Of a DNA stretch of 64,000 nt, positions 25,206-33,418 are shown one piece after another. Every line of letters begins with the position of its first letter. Position 1 is the stretch's first letter. Location: NCBI RefSeq assembly GCF_003947415.1, contig NZ_QHKL01000002.1, positions 1,426,001 to 1,490,000 on the forward strand, in the 5' to 3' direction. Source of the DNA: Amycolatopsis sp. WAC 01376. Lineage in GTDB: Bacteria > Actinomycetota > Actinomycetes > Mycobacteriales > Pseudonocardiaceae. The position numbers and the translations under genes were made by a program. The notes beneath the pieces are model-generated. The model did not search any database and was not told the DNA's origin. It was given only the letters and a program-made list of their open reading frames with translations.

Positions 25206-26644
25206 ACCGCTTCGTGGCCGGCGTGCCGGAGTGCGACCAGCAGACCTGCGTCTCCGGTGAAAGTGCCGCGACAGTGAGACTTCGCCGCGTGGAGCACGCG
25301 CCGGGTGGTCTCGGGCGGTAGCCGCCCGGCATGGGCGTTCAGGCATTCGGCGAGCCCGAACCGTTCGCCGTCGGCGTCACGCGCGTCCGAGAGGCCCTCG
25401 GTGTGCAGGACGACGAGATCTCCGGGCCGGAGGCGGGTGGTCATGATCCGGCCGGGCGGCCCGGTGCCGAACGGCGACCGCGGCAGACTGTCCACTGTGG
25501 ACGCACGGTCCGCTTCGTGCTCGGTGCCGAGCACGAGCGGTGGCTGCCCGCCCGCTTCGAGATGGCGCAGGTCGCCGTGGGCGAGGTCCAGTTCGGCCAG
25601 CGTGCCGCGAACCGCGGCGCCGTCACCGAACTGTGTCGAGAGCGCTTTGTCGACAGCGGTCTCCTGGCCGCGCAGGTCCTGGCCCTCGCGGCGGGCGGAC
25701 CGGTAGGCCGCGAGGGCCGTCGAGACCACGAGACCCGCGGACGAGCTGTCCCGGCCCGCGTCGAAGATGGCCAGCCACGCCGTCGTTTCGGACAGGGCGT
25801 AGTCGAAGGTGACACCGCGAAGGTCGTAGGCGGGCTCGACACCGCCCGCCACCGTCACGTCGCGCGTCGCCGCGGTCAACGGAGGCAGGTTGTGCCAGAG
25901 CAACTCCGCTGTGGGGTCCCGTCGCCGTCCACGCCGTGTCATGTCGAGGGTGTCGCCATAACGCATCGCGGCGGCGATGAGATGGCCTGCCAGCGACGCG
26001 AGCCACCGGCACTGGGTTCGCAGGGCGGGGTCGTGGAGGTCGGTGTCCGCACCGGCTTCGACCTCGAGCACGCCCATGCGCTCGTCGCCGTCGAGCAGCA
26101 CGGCCCACAACCGCGGTCCTCCCGGCTCCTCGGCCAGCAGGGTGTCGACGTGCCGGTAAGCCTGGCCGGCGTTGCTCGTCTCGATGGGCAACGGTGCCCG
26201 GCTTGAGACCGACCCTGGCAACGGAAGGAGATGACGCTGGTCGTAGTCGGCGAGATAGACGGCGATCTCGAGGTTCAGCGCACGCCCCGCGGTGGCGATG
26301 ACCTCGGGCAACCGCTCCGGGGCGGCATGGTGGGCGCCGTCGAGGAGTCCCAGCAGAGCGGCCAAAGTACCGCGCGGGCGGGTGCTCTCACCGGTCTCGC
26401 CGCTGTAGGGCGCCCGTCGTACGCCGGAGAGTTCGTCGAGCCGCTCGTTGACCGCGTGGGTCACCATGTCCCGCTGGATTCTGGGCAGGGGGAGCACCCC
26501 CTGCAGGAACGCGTCCAGTTCGACCTCGCTGACGTCGCCACCCAGGGCGAAATACCTCAGCCACAGTTGCTCCACGGTGAGCCCGGTTCGCGCGAAGCAC
26601 GCGGCGACGATCCGTCGTTGCTCCTCGGCCTTGAGGGCGGACAC
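25142..26644 (-). CDS. RsbU/SpoIIE-type PP2C phosphatase
   Basis: 500-residue regulatory serine phosphatase. The N-terminal about 80 residues (ALKAEEQRRIVAACFARTGLTVEQLWLRYFALGG) form a helical domain, the middle (about 85-230) looks GAF-like, and the C-terminal about 210 residues carry the SpoIIE fold (AIFDAGRDSSSAG, LEAGGQPPLVLG, RLRPGDLVVLHTEGLSDARDADGERFG). Such proteins release anti-anti-sigma factors in stress signalling. GTG 26644 is chosen because GGGGG lies upstream and a sigma-B-like promoter fits 40 bases before it; an ATG at 26722 is further upstream. It is divergent from the ANTAR gene. Confidence 0.85.
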   Translation of the reverse strand: MSALKAEEQRRIVAACFARTGLTVEQLWLRYFALGGDVSEVELDAFLQGVLPLPRIQRDMVTHAVNERLDELSGVRRAPYSGETGESTRPRGTLAALLGLLDGAHHAAPERLPEVIATAGRALNLEIAVYLADYDQRHLLPLPGSVSSRAPLPIETSNAGQAYRHVDTLLAEEPGGPRLWAVLLDGDERMGVLEVEAGADTDLHDPALRTQCRWLASLAGHLIAAAMRYGDTLDMTRRGRRRDPTAELLWHNLPPLTAATRDVTVAGGVEPAYDLRGVTFDYALSETTAWLAIFDAGRDSSSAGLVVSTALAAYRSARREGQDLRGQETAVDKALSTQFGDGAAVRGTLAELDLAHGDLRHLEAGGQPPLVLGTEHEADRASTVDSLPRSPFGTGPPGRIMTTRLRPGDLVVLHTEGLSDARDADGERFGLAECLNAHAGRLPPETTRRVLHAAKSHCRGTFTGDAGLLVALRHAGHEAVQPPNSTSSVLTVPPFRPGAA

Positions 26645-26681
26645 AGTGATTACCCCCGCTTCTTGGCGGACACCGGCCTGG

Positions 26682-26707
26682 ATACCAACGGTGACCCGGG
26701 ATGAAAC
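26682..26707 (-). promoter_or_regulatory. Sigma-B-type promoter of the RsbU-like gene
   Basis: On the minus strand GTTT (26707-26704), 16 bases, then TGGTAT (26687-26682). This is one mismatch from the actinobacterial stress-sigma pattern GTTT-N14-16-GGGTAT. The expected start of transcription leaves a leader of about 30 bases before GTG 26644. Confidence 0.45.
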
Positions 26708-26933
26708 ATGAGTCGGGCACATGATCGGCGGTCCGTTGTGGCGCGGTGACGGTTAGACCAGGTGGACGAACGATTCGGGTCGCCGTGACAGGGCGAGACG
26801 AGCCGGGACGGGCGGAACGTGGGGCGCGGGAGGCGGGGTGATCGCATTCGGCTAAGGTCGGTTTCCGAAAGCGGTTCTGAGCGTTGAGAAGTTAGCGCCG
26901 ATCCGCCGGTAACCGGGTTGGTTGCGGCGGTTG

Positions 26934-27839
26934 ATGGTGCGCGCTCGGCGCCGGTTCCCGCCGGTGACTCCCGTGGTGCATCACGCCGATGTGCAGAAGT
27001 GGGAGAGGCGGGCTTTGGCCGATGAATTCGACTGGCAGCAGGACAAGAACCGATTCGTCGAGGATGTCGGCGACGGCGAACTGCCGGTGACCTCTGAGAA
27101 AGGCGTCCGGCTCATAGCCGGACCACTGGTCACCCAGTTCGTAGCCCTGACCAGGGCGTTGCTGGATTCCGGTTCGATCGGGGCGGTCCTCGAACGAGTG
27201 GTCTTCGCGACGCGCGACCTGGTGCCGGGCGCGGATCTGGTCAGCGTCACCCTCCTCGATCCCGACGGCGGGTTCCACACGCCGGTGCGGACCGACCAGA
27301 TCGCCGGCGAGCTGGACCAGTTGCAGTACCAGTACGGCGAGGGTGCCTGCGTCGACGCGGCGCGGGTTTCGGGACCGGCCGCGGCCTTCAGCGACAACCT
27401 CGCGGAGGACGCCCGCTGGCCGCGCTTCGGCCCGGCCGCCGCGGCGCTCGGGTTCCATTCGCTGGTCTCGACGGCCCTGCTGCCGGAAGCGTCGAGTTCG
27501 CAGCTTTCCGGTGCGCTGAACGTCTACTCGCGGCGTCCCCACGGCATCGCCAGGGCCGACCGTGACGTGCTGCTGCTCCTGGCGACGCACGCGTCACTGG
27601 CCTTGGCGACCACACACGCGGTCACCCGCGGCCAGCTCCAGGAGGAACAGCTCCAGCAGGCGCTGGACAGCCGGGACGCGATCGGGCAGGCCAAGGGCAT
27701 CCTGATGGCGCGGCGCGGAATCGACGCCGCGGAGGCGTTCGAGGTGCTGCGGCACACGTCGCAGAACATGAACGTCAAACTCCGGGAGCTGGCGGAGATG
27801 CTGTCCAAGCGGCATACCGAACTGCGGCTGCCCGACTGA
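26934..27839 (+). CDS. GAF-ANTAR transcription antitermination regulator
   Basis: About 301-residue regulator with a GAF sensor (residues about 60-215: VLERVVFATRDLVPGADLVSVTLLD ... YGEGACVDAARVSG ... GALNVYSRR) and a C-terminal ANTAR RNA-binding domain (ALDSRDAIGQAKGILMARRGIDAAEAFEVLRHTSQNMNVKLRELAEML). ANTAR proteins bind two-hairpin mRNA targets to prevent termination. The start is uncertain: ATG 26934, GTG 26991 and a TTG after GGGAGAGG near 27015 are all open, and only the sequence from about 27010 looks conserved. The 26.65-26.93 kb gap before it carries both divergent promoters and no gene. Confidence 0.83.
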   Translation: MVRARRRFPPVTPVVHHADVQKWERRALADEFDWQQDKNRFVEDVGDGELPVTSEKGVRLIAGPLVTQFVALTRALLDSGSIGAVLERVVFATRDLVPGADLVSVTLLDPDGGFHTPVRTDQIAGELDQLQYQYGEGACVDAARVSGPAAAFSDNLAEDARWPRFGPAAAALGFHSLVSTALLPEASSSQLSGALNVYSRRPHGIARADRDVLLLLATHASLALATTHAVTRGQLQEEQLQQALDSRDAIGQAKGILMARRGIDAAEAFEVLRHTSQNMNVKLRELAEMLSKRHTELRLPD

Positions 27840-27867
27840 CCGTCCGGCCGCGGCTACGATCGCGATC

Positions 27868-28731
27868 ATGGGTTTCGGCGAGCTGGAGTTGTCGCGGACG
27901 TTCGACTGGCGTGGCCGGTCGGTGGCGTGGGAACGCCTCGGCGAAGGCGCCCCGGTGGTGCTGTGCCACGGGACACCGTGGTCGGCGCAACTGTGGGCGC
28001 CTTTCGCGCGAGCGCTCAGCGAAGAGTTCGCCGTGTACGTCTGGGACATGCCGGGATACGGCCGTTCGTCCAAGGAACCCGGCCACGCCGTCGATCTCGG
28101 GACGCAGGGCGAGCTTTTCGCCGACCTGCTCGGGCATTGGGGGCTGACGGCCCCGCACGTGATCGCCCACGACTACGGCGGGGCGGTCTCCCTGCGCGCG
28201 AAGCTGCTGCACGGCGCCGAGTACGCCTCGCTCGCCTTGGTGGACGTCGTCGCGCTGCGGCCGTGGGGCTCGGAATTCTTCCGGCTCGTCGCGGAGAACG
28301 CCGAGGTCTTCCAAGCGCAGCCCCCGGCCGTGCACCAGGGAGCGCTGGAGTCCTACATCGCGACGGCCTCCCACCGTGGTCTCACCGGCGCGCAACTGGC
28401 CACCCTGACCGGGCCTTGGCTGGACGCGCAGGGGCAACGTGCGTTCTACCGGCAGATCGCCGAGGCGGACGTCCGGTACACCGACGAGATCCAGGACCGC
28501 TATCCGGAACTCACGTTGCCGGTGAAGGTGATCTGGGGCGCGGACGACACGTGGATCCCGGCGGACCGCGCGGAACAGCTCGCCGGCGCGATTCCCGGTG
28601 CCCTCCTGGACGTCATCCCCGATGCCGGACATCTGATCCAGTACGACGCGCCGGTCGAACTGGCCTTTTCCCTGCATCGGTGGCTCACGGCGGAAGTGGA
28701 CCGGTGGGGACCCGCCGGGAGCGGACGCTGA
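27868..28731 (+). CDS. Haloalkane-dehalogenase-like alpha/beta hydrolase
   Basis: 287-residue alpha/beta hydrolase with the oxyanion box CHGTPWSAQLW, WDMPGYGRSSK and a nucleophile elbow HDYGG in which aspartate (D102) replaces serine. The acid lies in the IWGADDTWIP region and the histidine in PDAGHLIQYDAP. An Asp nucleophile is the mark of haloalkane dehalogenases, fluoroacetate dehalogenases and epoxide hydrolases; the substrate is not known. ATG 27868 lies seven bases after TACGAT (27855-27860) with no RBS, so it is probably leaderless. Confidence 0.87.
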   Translation: MGFGELELSRTFDWRGRSVAWERLGEGAPVVLCHGTPWSAQLWAPFARALSEEFAVYVWDMPGYGRSSKEPGHAVDLGTQGELFADLLGHWGLTAPHVIAHDYGGAVSLRAKLLHGAEYASLALVDVVALRPWGSEFFRLVAENAEVFQAQPPAVHQGALESYIATASHRGLTGAQLATLTGPWLDAQGQRAFYRQIAEADVRYTDEIQDRYPELTLPVKVIWGADDTWIPADRAEQLAGAIPGALLDVIPDAGHLIQYDAPVELAFSLHRWLTAEVDRWGPAGSGR

Positions 28732-28768
28732 AAGGCGCCGCCAAGATCAACATCGTTCCATTCGGATA

Positions 28769-29110
28769 TTAGAAGTCGTCTACGTGATAGCCGGCCACAT
28801 AGGCGCTCGAAAGCAATGCGCCGTGACATTCCGCCGTCGACGGTCCGAAGCCGACCGGAACCCAATGTCCGACGGTGTACCAATAGGACGACCCCGACGC
28901 GCAGTGGGCGACCACTCGATAGGTTCCCGAGTGTCTCGGCAGGGAGAAGCAGGTCAGGGAAATGCCTTCGCCGAAGAGGATTCCATAGCGATCGCTGCCG
29001 CAGCCGTAGGGCGGGAACTTGCCTTCGGTCGCCGCGGCGGCCGGTGCGGCGGCCAGGAATCCGGCCGCCGAAAAGGCGGCCATGACTAAAGCGGCGATTT
29101 TCTTCTTCAT
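28769..29110 (-). CDS. Small secreted four-cysteine protein
   Basis: 113-residue product with a clear signal peptide (KKKIAALVMAAFSAAGFLAAAPAAAA) and a mature part of about 87 residues holding four cysteines (in YGCGSD, LTCFSL, VAHCAS, AECHGA). The mature part is rich in Gly, Ser and aromatics, which suggests two disulfides. I recognise no family. ATG 29110 is chosen for the signal peptide and GGGAGAAAG upstream. Codon use is less GC-rich than in the neighbours (AAA, ACT, TAA stop). Confidence 0.72.
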   Translation of the reverse strand: MKKKIAALVMAAFSAAGFLAAAPAAAATEGKFPPYGCGSDRYGILFGEGISLTCFSLPRHSGTYRVVAHCASGSSYWYTVGHWVPVGFGPSTAECHGALLSSAYVAGYHVDDF

Positions 29111-29272
29111 GCTTTCTCCCGCGGCTCGATCCCAATGGAATGCCCAGATTAGCCGCACGGAAGAATTGTCGTGAATTCATCGGGCAGGTGAAACGAGATC
29201 GCGTGCGGTGAACCACGCTGCTCCGAAAGAGCGTCGCGGCCCCCCTTCTGAGTCCCCGGCTCCCCTTTTGGC

Positions 29273-30808
29273 CTAGCGTCGCCGGTACTGCGCCGGGGAG
29301 TTGATCGTGGCCCGGTCCTCATAGGACCCCGGCCTGCCGCGGTCGACGTGGAACGTCGTCAGGGTGCTCACCGGCGAACGCGGGTCGCGCCGGTCGCCGA
29401 TCACCCGCATGTGCGTGCTCCAGCGGCGCGGGGTGACCTCGTAGACGTCGTAGCCGTACCGGTCACCCTCGAAGTACTTGAGGTGCGGGTTCGCCGCGCC
29501 CATCTTCGGCCCGTTCGTGGCGTTCCACTCGGGGGAGTAGGCGCCGGAGGTGACCGAATGCGCGGTGAACTCCGTGCCGATCACGGGGGTGGCCGGATCC
29601 GCGAAGTCCGGGCGGATGTCGTCGACGAACGCCGAATGCCAATCGCCGGTGATCACCACGAGGTCTTCGAGGCCGCTGTTCGCCACGTGGGTCAGCACCT
29701 CCTTGCGCTCGGCGAGGAAGCCGTCCCACTGGTCCGTGAACATGTAGCCGCCACCGGGTTTCGCCAGCTGGCTCAGCATGATCGAGTTCACCCAGCAGTG
29801 CCATGCCTCGCCGGAGCCGGTCACCTGGTCCTTGAGCCACGCCTTCTGGTCCGCGCCGAGGATCGTGCCGTCGGGCAGGTTCTGCGCCGACCGGTACTGC
29901 CGGAGGTCCAAAATGGACAGATCGAGCAGGTCGCCCCAGCGGCGCTGCCGGTGGATCCTCGGCGTCGACGGATGGTCCGGGCGAACCGGCATGTGCTCGA
30001 ACCAGGCCTGGTACGCCGCCGAACGCCGCGCCCGCAGCGACGGGGTGGTACCGCTGTAGTCGTTGACGACCTCGTGATCGTCCCAGGTGATGAACCAGGG
30101 ATGAGCCGCGTGGGCGTCCCGCAGCGACGGATCGGACTTGTAGAGCGCGTGCCGCCGCCGGTACGCCTGCAGCGTCAGCACCTCGGGACCTTCGTGGTCG
30201 CGCAGCGGATTCCCGCCGACCTGACCGTGCTCGTAGACGTAGTCACCGAGGTGGACGACGAAATCGAGCTCCTCCCTGGCGATCCCGGCGTGCGCCGCGT
30301 AGAACCCGTCGTGGAACGCCTGGCAGTTCGCCGAGGCGAACCGCACCCGCCGGACCGGCCCGACCGGCGCGGTACGGGTGCGGCCGATCCGGCTGACCTT
30401 GCCGAGCGCGTGGAACCGGTAGTAATACTGCGAGCCCGGCTCCAGCCCGGAAACCGGGACGTGCACGCTGTGCCCGAGCCCGGCGGTCGCGGCCGTCGTC
30501 CCGTGCGCCACGCGGCGGCGGAACCCGCGGTCGGTGGCGACCTCCCAGGCGACCTCGACGGTGTCTTCGAGCGGCTGCTCGAACTCCATCGGCTTCGGCG
30601 CGAGCCTGGTCCAAAGGGCGACGCCGTACGGGACCGGGTCGCCGGACGCGACACCGAGCGTGAACGGCGCTTCGTCCCAGGTCGCGCCCAGCGCCACCGC
30701 GGCTTCCTCGGCCTGCGCGACCGTCATCCGCGAACTCAACGGCCAGGCCAGCCCCAGCGCCCCGGCGGTGGCGGCGCCTCGCAACAGGTCCCGGCGGTTG
30801 ACGGACAT
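29273..30808 (-). CDS. Tat-exported PhoD-family alkaline phosphatase
   Basis: 511-residue phosphodiesterase/alkaline phosphatase. The N-terminus is a twin-arginine signal (NRRDLLRGAATAGALGLAWPL), followed by the PhoD N-domain (FTLGVASGDPVPYGVALWTRL) and the metallophosphatase core with FASANCQAFHDGFYAAH, LDFVVHLGDYVYEHG, HPWFITWDDHEVVNDYSG and VVITGDWHSAF. The metal-binding Asp, Cys, Asn and His of PhoD are present. It is expected to be part of the phosphate-starvation response; I could not identify a PhoP box. ATG 30808 has AGGGAGAA upstream. Confidence 0.93.
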   Translation of the reverse strand: MSVNRRDLLRGAATAGALGLAWPLSSRMTVAQAEEAAVALGATWDEAPFTLGVASGDPVPYGVALWTRLAPKPMEFEQPLEDTVEVAWEVATDRGFRRRVAHGTTAATAGLGHSVHVPVSGLEPGSQYYYRFHALGKVSRIGRTRTAPVGPVRRVRFASANCQAFHDGFYAAHAGIAREELDFVVHLGDYVYEHGQVGGNPLRDHEGPEVLTLQAYRRRHALYKSDPSLRDAHAAHPWFITWDDHEVVNDYSGTTPSLRARRSAAYQAWFEHMPVRPDHPSTPRIHRQRRWGDLLDLSILDLRQYRSAQNLPDGTILGADQKAWLKDQVTGSGEAWHCWVNSIMLSQLAKPGGGYMFTDQWDGFLAERKEVLTHVANSGLEDLVVITGDWHSAFVDDIRPDFADPATPVIGTEFTAHSVTSGAYSPEWNATNGPKMGAANPHLKYFEGDRYGYDVYEVTPRRWSTHMRVIGDRRDPRSPVSTLTTFHVDRGRPGSYEDRATINSPAQYRRR

Positions 30809-30892
30809 CGGTGTTCTCCCTCGGCCTTCGGCGGATCGCTCCCCGAGAGCGAACACTCCCAAGATGGCCGGAGGCCGACGTGGAGGAGAACA

Positions 30893-31855
30893 TCAGAGGG
30901 TGATGACGACCTTGCCGCGTGCGTGTCCTTCGCGCACGTGGCTGATGGCTTCGGGCACCTCGACGAGTGAGAAGGCCCGGTCGATGACCGGTGTCAGTTT
31001 CTCCGCCTCGATGAGCGCCCGCAGCGTCTGGAGATCGTCCTGGTTCTCCTTGGAGAACAGGCCGCGAAGCTTCTGCTTCACGAACGGCCCGAGGAGCAGT
31101 GCTCGCAGATTGCGACCCACCGGGCCGATCCACTTCCCCTCGCCCTCACCGCCGATGATGACGAGGGTGCCTTGCGGGGTAAGGGATTCGCGTAACGATT
31201 TCAGCGAACGGTTCCCGGCGGTGTCGAGAATGAGGTCGTAGCCGCCGCCGAAATCCTCGCGGGTGTAGTCGAAAACCCGGGTCGCGCCGAGTGAACGGAC
31301 GAGCTCCACCTTGCCCGTGCCGCATACGCCGTCCACCTCGGCGCCGAACGCCTTGGCGATCTGCACCGCGAAGGTGCCCACGCCGCCGCCCGCGCCGATG
31401 ACCAGGACCTTCTGCCGTGGCGCGAGCTGCCCTCGGTCCCGGAGCGCCTGTAGCGCGGTGAAAGCGGAGATGGGGACCGCCGCCGCTTCTTCGAAGCTGA
31501 GCCGCTCGGGCTTTTTGGCGACTCTGTCCACTGTGGTCAGCGCGTACTCGGCGAAAGAACCTTCGCAGGTTCCGAAAACCTCGTCGCCCGGACGGAATCG
31601 CGTCACGTTGCCGCCGACGGCGTGCACCACGCCGGCGAAATCCAGCCCGCGGACCCGGGCCTTCGGTCTCCGTACCCCGAACCCCATGAGCCGCACCAAG
31701 TACGGCGTGCCCTCCATGAGGTGCCAGACGCCGGGATCGACCGCCGCCGCCCGGATCCGCACGACCACACCGTCCGGTCCGGCTTCGGGTTCGGGCAGGT
31801 CGGTCAGGGTCAGGACGTCGATCGTGCCGTACTCGTTCTGGGCGATCGCCTTCAC
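30893..31855 (-). CDS. NAD(P)-dependent quinone-oxidoreductase-like alcohol dehydrogenase
   Basis: 320-residue zinc-independent medium-chain dehydrogenase. The GroES-like N-domain has RGLDFAGVVHAVGGNVTRFRPGDEVFG, and the Rossmann domain has VLVIGAGGGVGTFAVQIAKAFGAEV. No structural zinc cysteines are present. It is probably an enone or quinone reductase. It lies downstream of the HTH gene (eight bases apart, same strand), so it is likely co-transcribed with the membrane/HTH pair. Confidence 0.88.
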   Translation of the reverse strand: MKAIAQNEYGTIDVLTLTDLPEPEAGPDGVVVRIRAAAVDPGVWHLMEGTPYLVRLMGFGVRRPKARVRGLDFAGVVHAVGGNVTRFRPGDEVFGTCEGSFAEYALTTVDRVAKKPERLSFEEAAAVPISAFTALQALRDRGQLAPRQKVLVIGAGGGVGTFAVQIAKAFGAEVDGVCGTGKVELVRSLGATRVFDYTREDFGGGYDLILDTAGNRSLKSLRESLTPQGTLVIIGGEGEGKWIGPVGRNLRALLLGPFVKQKLRGLFSKENQDDLQTLRALIEAEKLTPVIDRAFSLVEVPEAISHVREGHARGKVVITL

Positions 31856-31862
31856 GGCGGCC

Positions 31863-32084
31863 TCATTCCTGGTCTGGGTACTGGAAAACGTCGTCGAGCC
31901 CGACGCCGAACACCCGGGCGATCCGGAAGGCCATCTCCAAGGACGGCGAGTAGCGGCCCTGTTCGATGGCGATCACCGTCTGGCGGGTGACGTCGATCCG
32001 GTCCGCGAGTTCCGCTTGGGTCATCTCGCCCTTCGCGAACCGCAGGGCGCGGATGGAGTTCGTGACCTTGGTCGGTTTCACCAT
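31863..32084 (-). CDS. Cro/CI-type helix-turn-helix regulator
   Basis: 73-residue single-domain regulator (XRE family) with SIRALRFAKGEMTQAELADRIDVTRQTVIAIEQGRYSPSLEMAFRIARVFGVGLDDVF. Such mini-regulators are typically encoded next to a small membrane protein, as here: its start overlaps the upstream membrane gene by seven bases. It is a good candidate for binding the 41-bp dyad at 32515-32555. Confidence 0.9.
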   Translation of the reverse strand: MVKPTKVTNSIRALRFAKGEMTQAELADRIDVTRQTVIAIEQGRYSPSLEMAFRIARVFGVGLDDVFQYPDQE

Positions 32085-32506
32085 GCCTGGAATCCCCAGC
32101 GGTAGGCGGCGATCTTCGCGATCGAGCCGAGCAGGGAGGACAGGACGAAGGCGAGGTACACGGAGTTGGCGATCCAGAAGTGGTCCAGCTCCGCCATCGC
32201 CATGACGAGCGCCGCGACCCCGCCGATCACGACGAACGACTGCCCGATGTGCTCACCGAACCGGCCGATCTCGCGGTCGCGCTGGTCCTTGCGGCCCGCG
32301 TCACGCGGTGAGGCGATCGCCGCGGCGATGTGCAGCACGATCGAGGCCACGATGGCCGCCCCGACGGTCCACAGCAACGGTGCCACGTAAGGGACATCGA
32401 CGACCGTGCCGGAGCTTGCCCGGCCGAAGACGACGATCAGGTACGCCGCATAGGCGAAGACCGTCACCACCGCCATGATCCATGCGCGTTTCTCTTCCAA
32501 GGCCAC
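32078..32506 (-). CDS. Small four-helix membrane protein paired with HTH
   Basis: 142-residue integral membrane protein with four hydrophobic segments (about 10-27, 38-60, 86-104, 112-128) and a charged cytoplasmic-looking loop (SPRDAGRKDQRDREIGRFGEH). I recognise no enzyme motif. The GTG at 32506 is chosen because a -10 TACCTT ends seven bases before it, which makes the mRNA leaderless and excludes the TTG at 32515 that lies in the hexamer. It is co-transcribed with the HTH gene. Confidence 0.78.
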   Translation of the reverse strand: MALEEKRAWIMAVVTVFAYAAYLIVVFGRASSGTVVDVPYVAPLLWTVGAAIVASIVLHIAAAIASPRDAGRKDQRDREIGRFGEHIGQSFVVIGGVAALVMAMAELDHFWIANSVYLAFVLSSLLGSIAKIAAYRWGFQAW

Positions 32507-32513
32507 GAGAGTC

Positions 32514-32555
32514 AAGGTAAAGAGTTCTAGACATCATGTCAAATATTCTTTACCT
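32514..32555 (-). promoter_or_regulatory. Leaderless promoter embedded in a 41-bp dyad
   Basis: Minus strand: TTGACA (32542-32537), 17 bases, TACCTT (32519-32514), seven bases, GTG 32506. The promoter is covered by concentric inverted repeats centred on 32535: AGGTAAAGA/TCTTTACCT outside and GACAT/ATGTC inside. The layout fits an autoregulated operator for the HTH protein at 31863. Confidence 0.7.
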
Positions 32556-32680
32556 CAACGCCCGCGCCGGGTGAGACGGACGAAGTCGCCCGAACTCGAC
32601 CCGACCGGGTGTTATTGAGGGGAAGGGCAAATGTGGCGCGGGGCGGGGCCGGTGTCCGCTTCTGTGTGGGCGTTCTCCTG

Positions 32681-32733
32681 GTAGTGAGGGCCTCTTTGCC
32701 TACCCTGACGGTAGTGAAGGAGGCTTTCGCTAC
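32681..32733. repeat. Imperfect inverted repeat (GTAGTGAGGGCCTC type)
   Basis: 24-base arms with several mismatches around CTGAC. The left arm begins GTAGTGAGGGCCTC and the right arm ends GGCTTTCGCTAC. It is the same sequence type as the element at 44477-44523. It lies in the 525-bp gene-free gap between the membrane/HTH operon and marR. Confidence 0.6.
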
Positions 32734-32800
32734 CGTCAGATGTGATCCCTGGTGACGGTGGGGCGGCTGTGGCCTCGGCGGCCGGTCGGCAAGGAAGGCG

Positions 32801-32927
32801 TGACTCGCGTGTCTGGATGCCGCACTTGGGAGTTCCGTCTCTGAACACGCGAGTTACGTCTGTAAACACGCGAGATCCGGGTTTGAGCACTTGAGTGCGG
32901 TGTCGCGTCACCCGAGTCCGCCGCGCG
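32801..32927. repeat. Second 21-bp tandem repeat array
   Basis: Units at 32824, 32845, 32866 (each 21 bases; the middle one is ACACGCGAGTTACGTCTGTAA), then a 20-base unit at 32887 and a decayed one at 32907. An inverted copy of the ACACGCGAGT core precedes the array at 32801-32823. I see no gene in this gap. Confidence 0.7.
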
Positions 32928-33031
32928 ACTCCTCTCGGTCTCACCGTCTCAGAGGGGAGTCCGCGAATGCCGAAGACCGTCGCACTGATCCTCGTCGCCG
33001 CCGTCCCCGATGTTTCGGGGACCGCCGGGCT

Positions 33032-33418
33032 TCAGGCTCCGACGGTGAGAGTCTCTTCGAGGGTCGCCCGGTGCGTGGGCTTCGCCTCTTCGTAGCGACG
33101 GCGGCCTTCGTCGGTCACGATGACGAAGATCCCGCGCCGGTCCGACTCGCAGAGTGAGCGCTGGACGAGTCCCTCGCGTTCCAGGCGCGCGACGAGCCGT
33201 GAGGTGGCGCTCTGGCTCAGGTGGACGACCTCGGTCAGATCGGCCGCGCGGCATTTGCCGACAACGCAGTTCACCAGCCGTTCGAGGGCTTCGAACTCGG
33301 TGACGCCGAGGCCGTGACGCTCCTGGAGCCGGCACTCGAGGCGTCCGAAGACCGCCGCGTGCCGGGCGGACAGGTCGTGCCACTCCCGCAGCAGGTCTTG
33401 TTCGGCGTCGTCGCTCAC
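33032..33418 (-). CDS. MarR-family transcriptional regulator
   Basis: 128-residue winged-helix regulator (LREWHDLSARHAAVFGRLECRLQERHGLGVTEFEALERL ... DLTEVVHLSQSATSRLVARLEREGLVQRSLCESDRRGIFVIVTDEGRRR). GTG 33418 is chosen because TATCTT (33431-33426 on the minus strand) ends seven bases before it and a -35 TTGCAT lies 17 bases further up. It is divergent from the MFS pump and probably represses it through the ATGCA dyads in the shared promoter. Confidence 0.9.
   Translation of the reverse strand: MSDDAEQDLLREWHDLSARHAAVFGRLECRLQERHGLGVTEFEALERLVNCVVGKCRAADLTEVVHLSQSATSRLVARLEREGLVQRSLCESDRRGIFVIVTDEGRRRYEEAKPTHRATLEETLTVGA

Noticed and set aside
29348..30970. A 540-codon plus-strand open frame opposite phoD
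   Set aside because: phoD has a full domain set and Tat signal; the opposite frame has no motif, RBS or conserved start.
32612..32944. A 110-codon minus-strand frame in the gap before marR
   Set aside because: It runs across the inverted repeat and the 21-bp array, has Thr/Arg repeats from the array, and no RBS.
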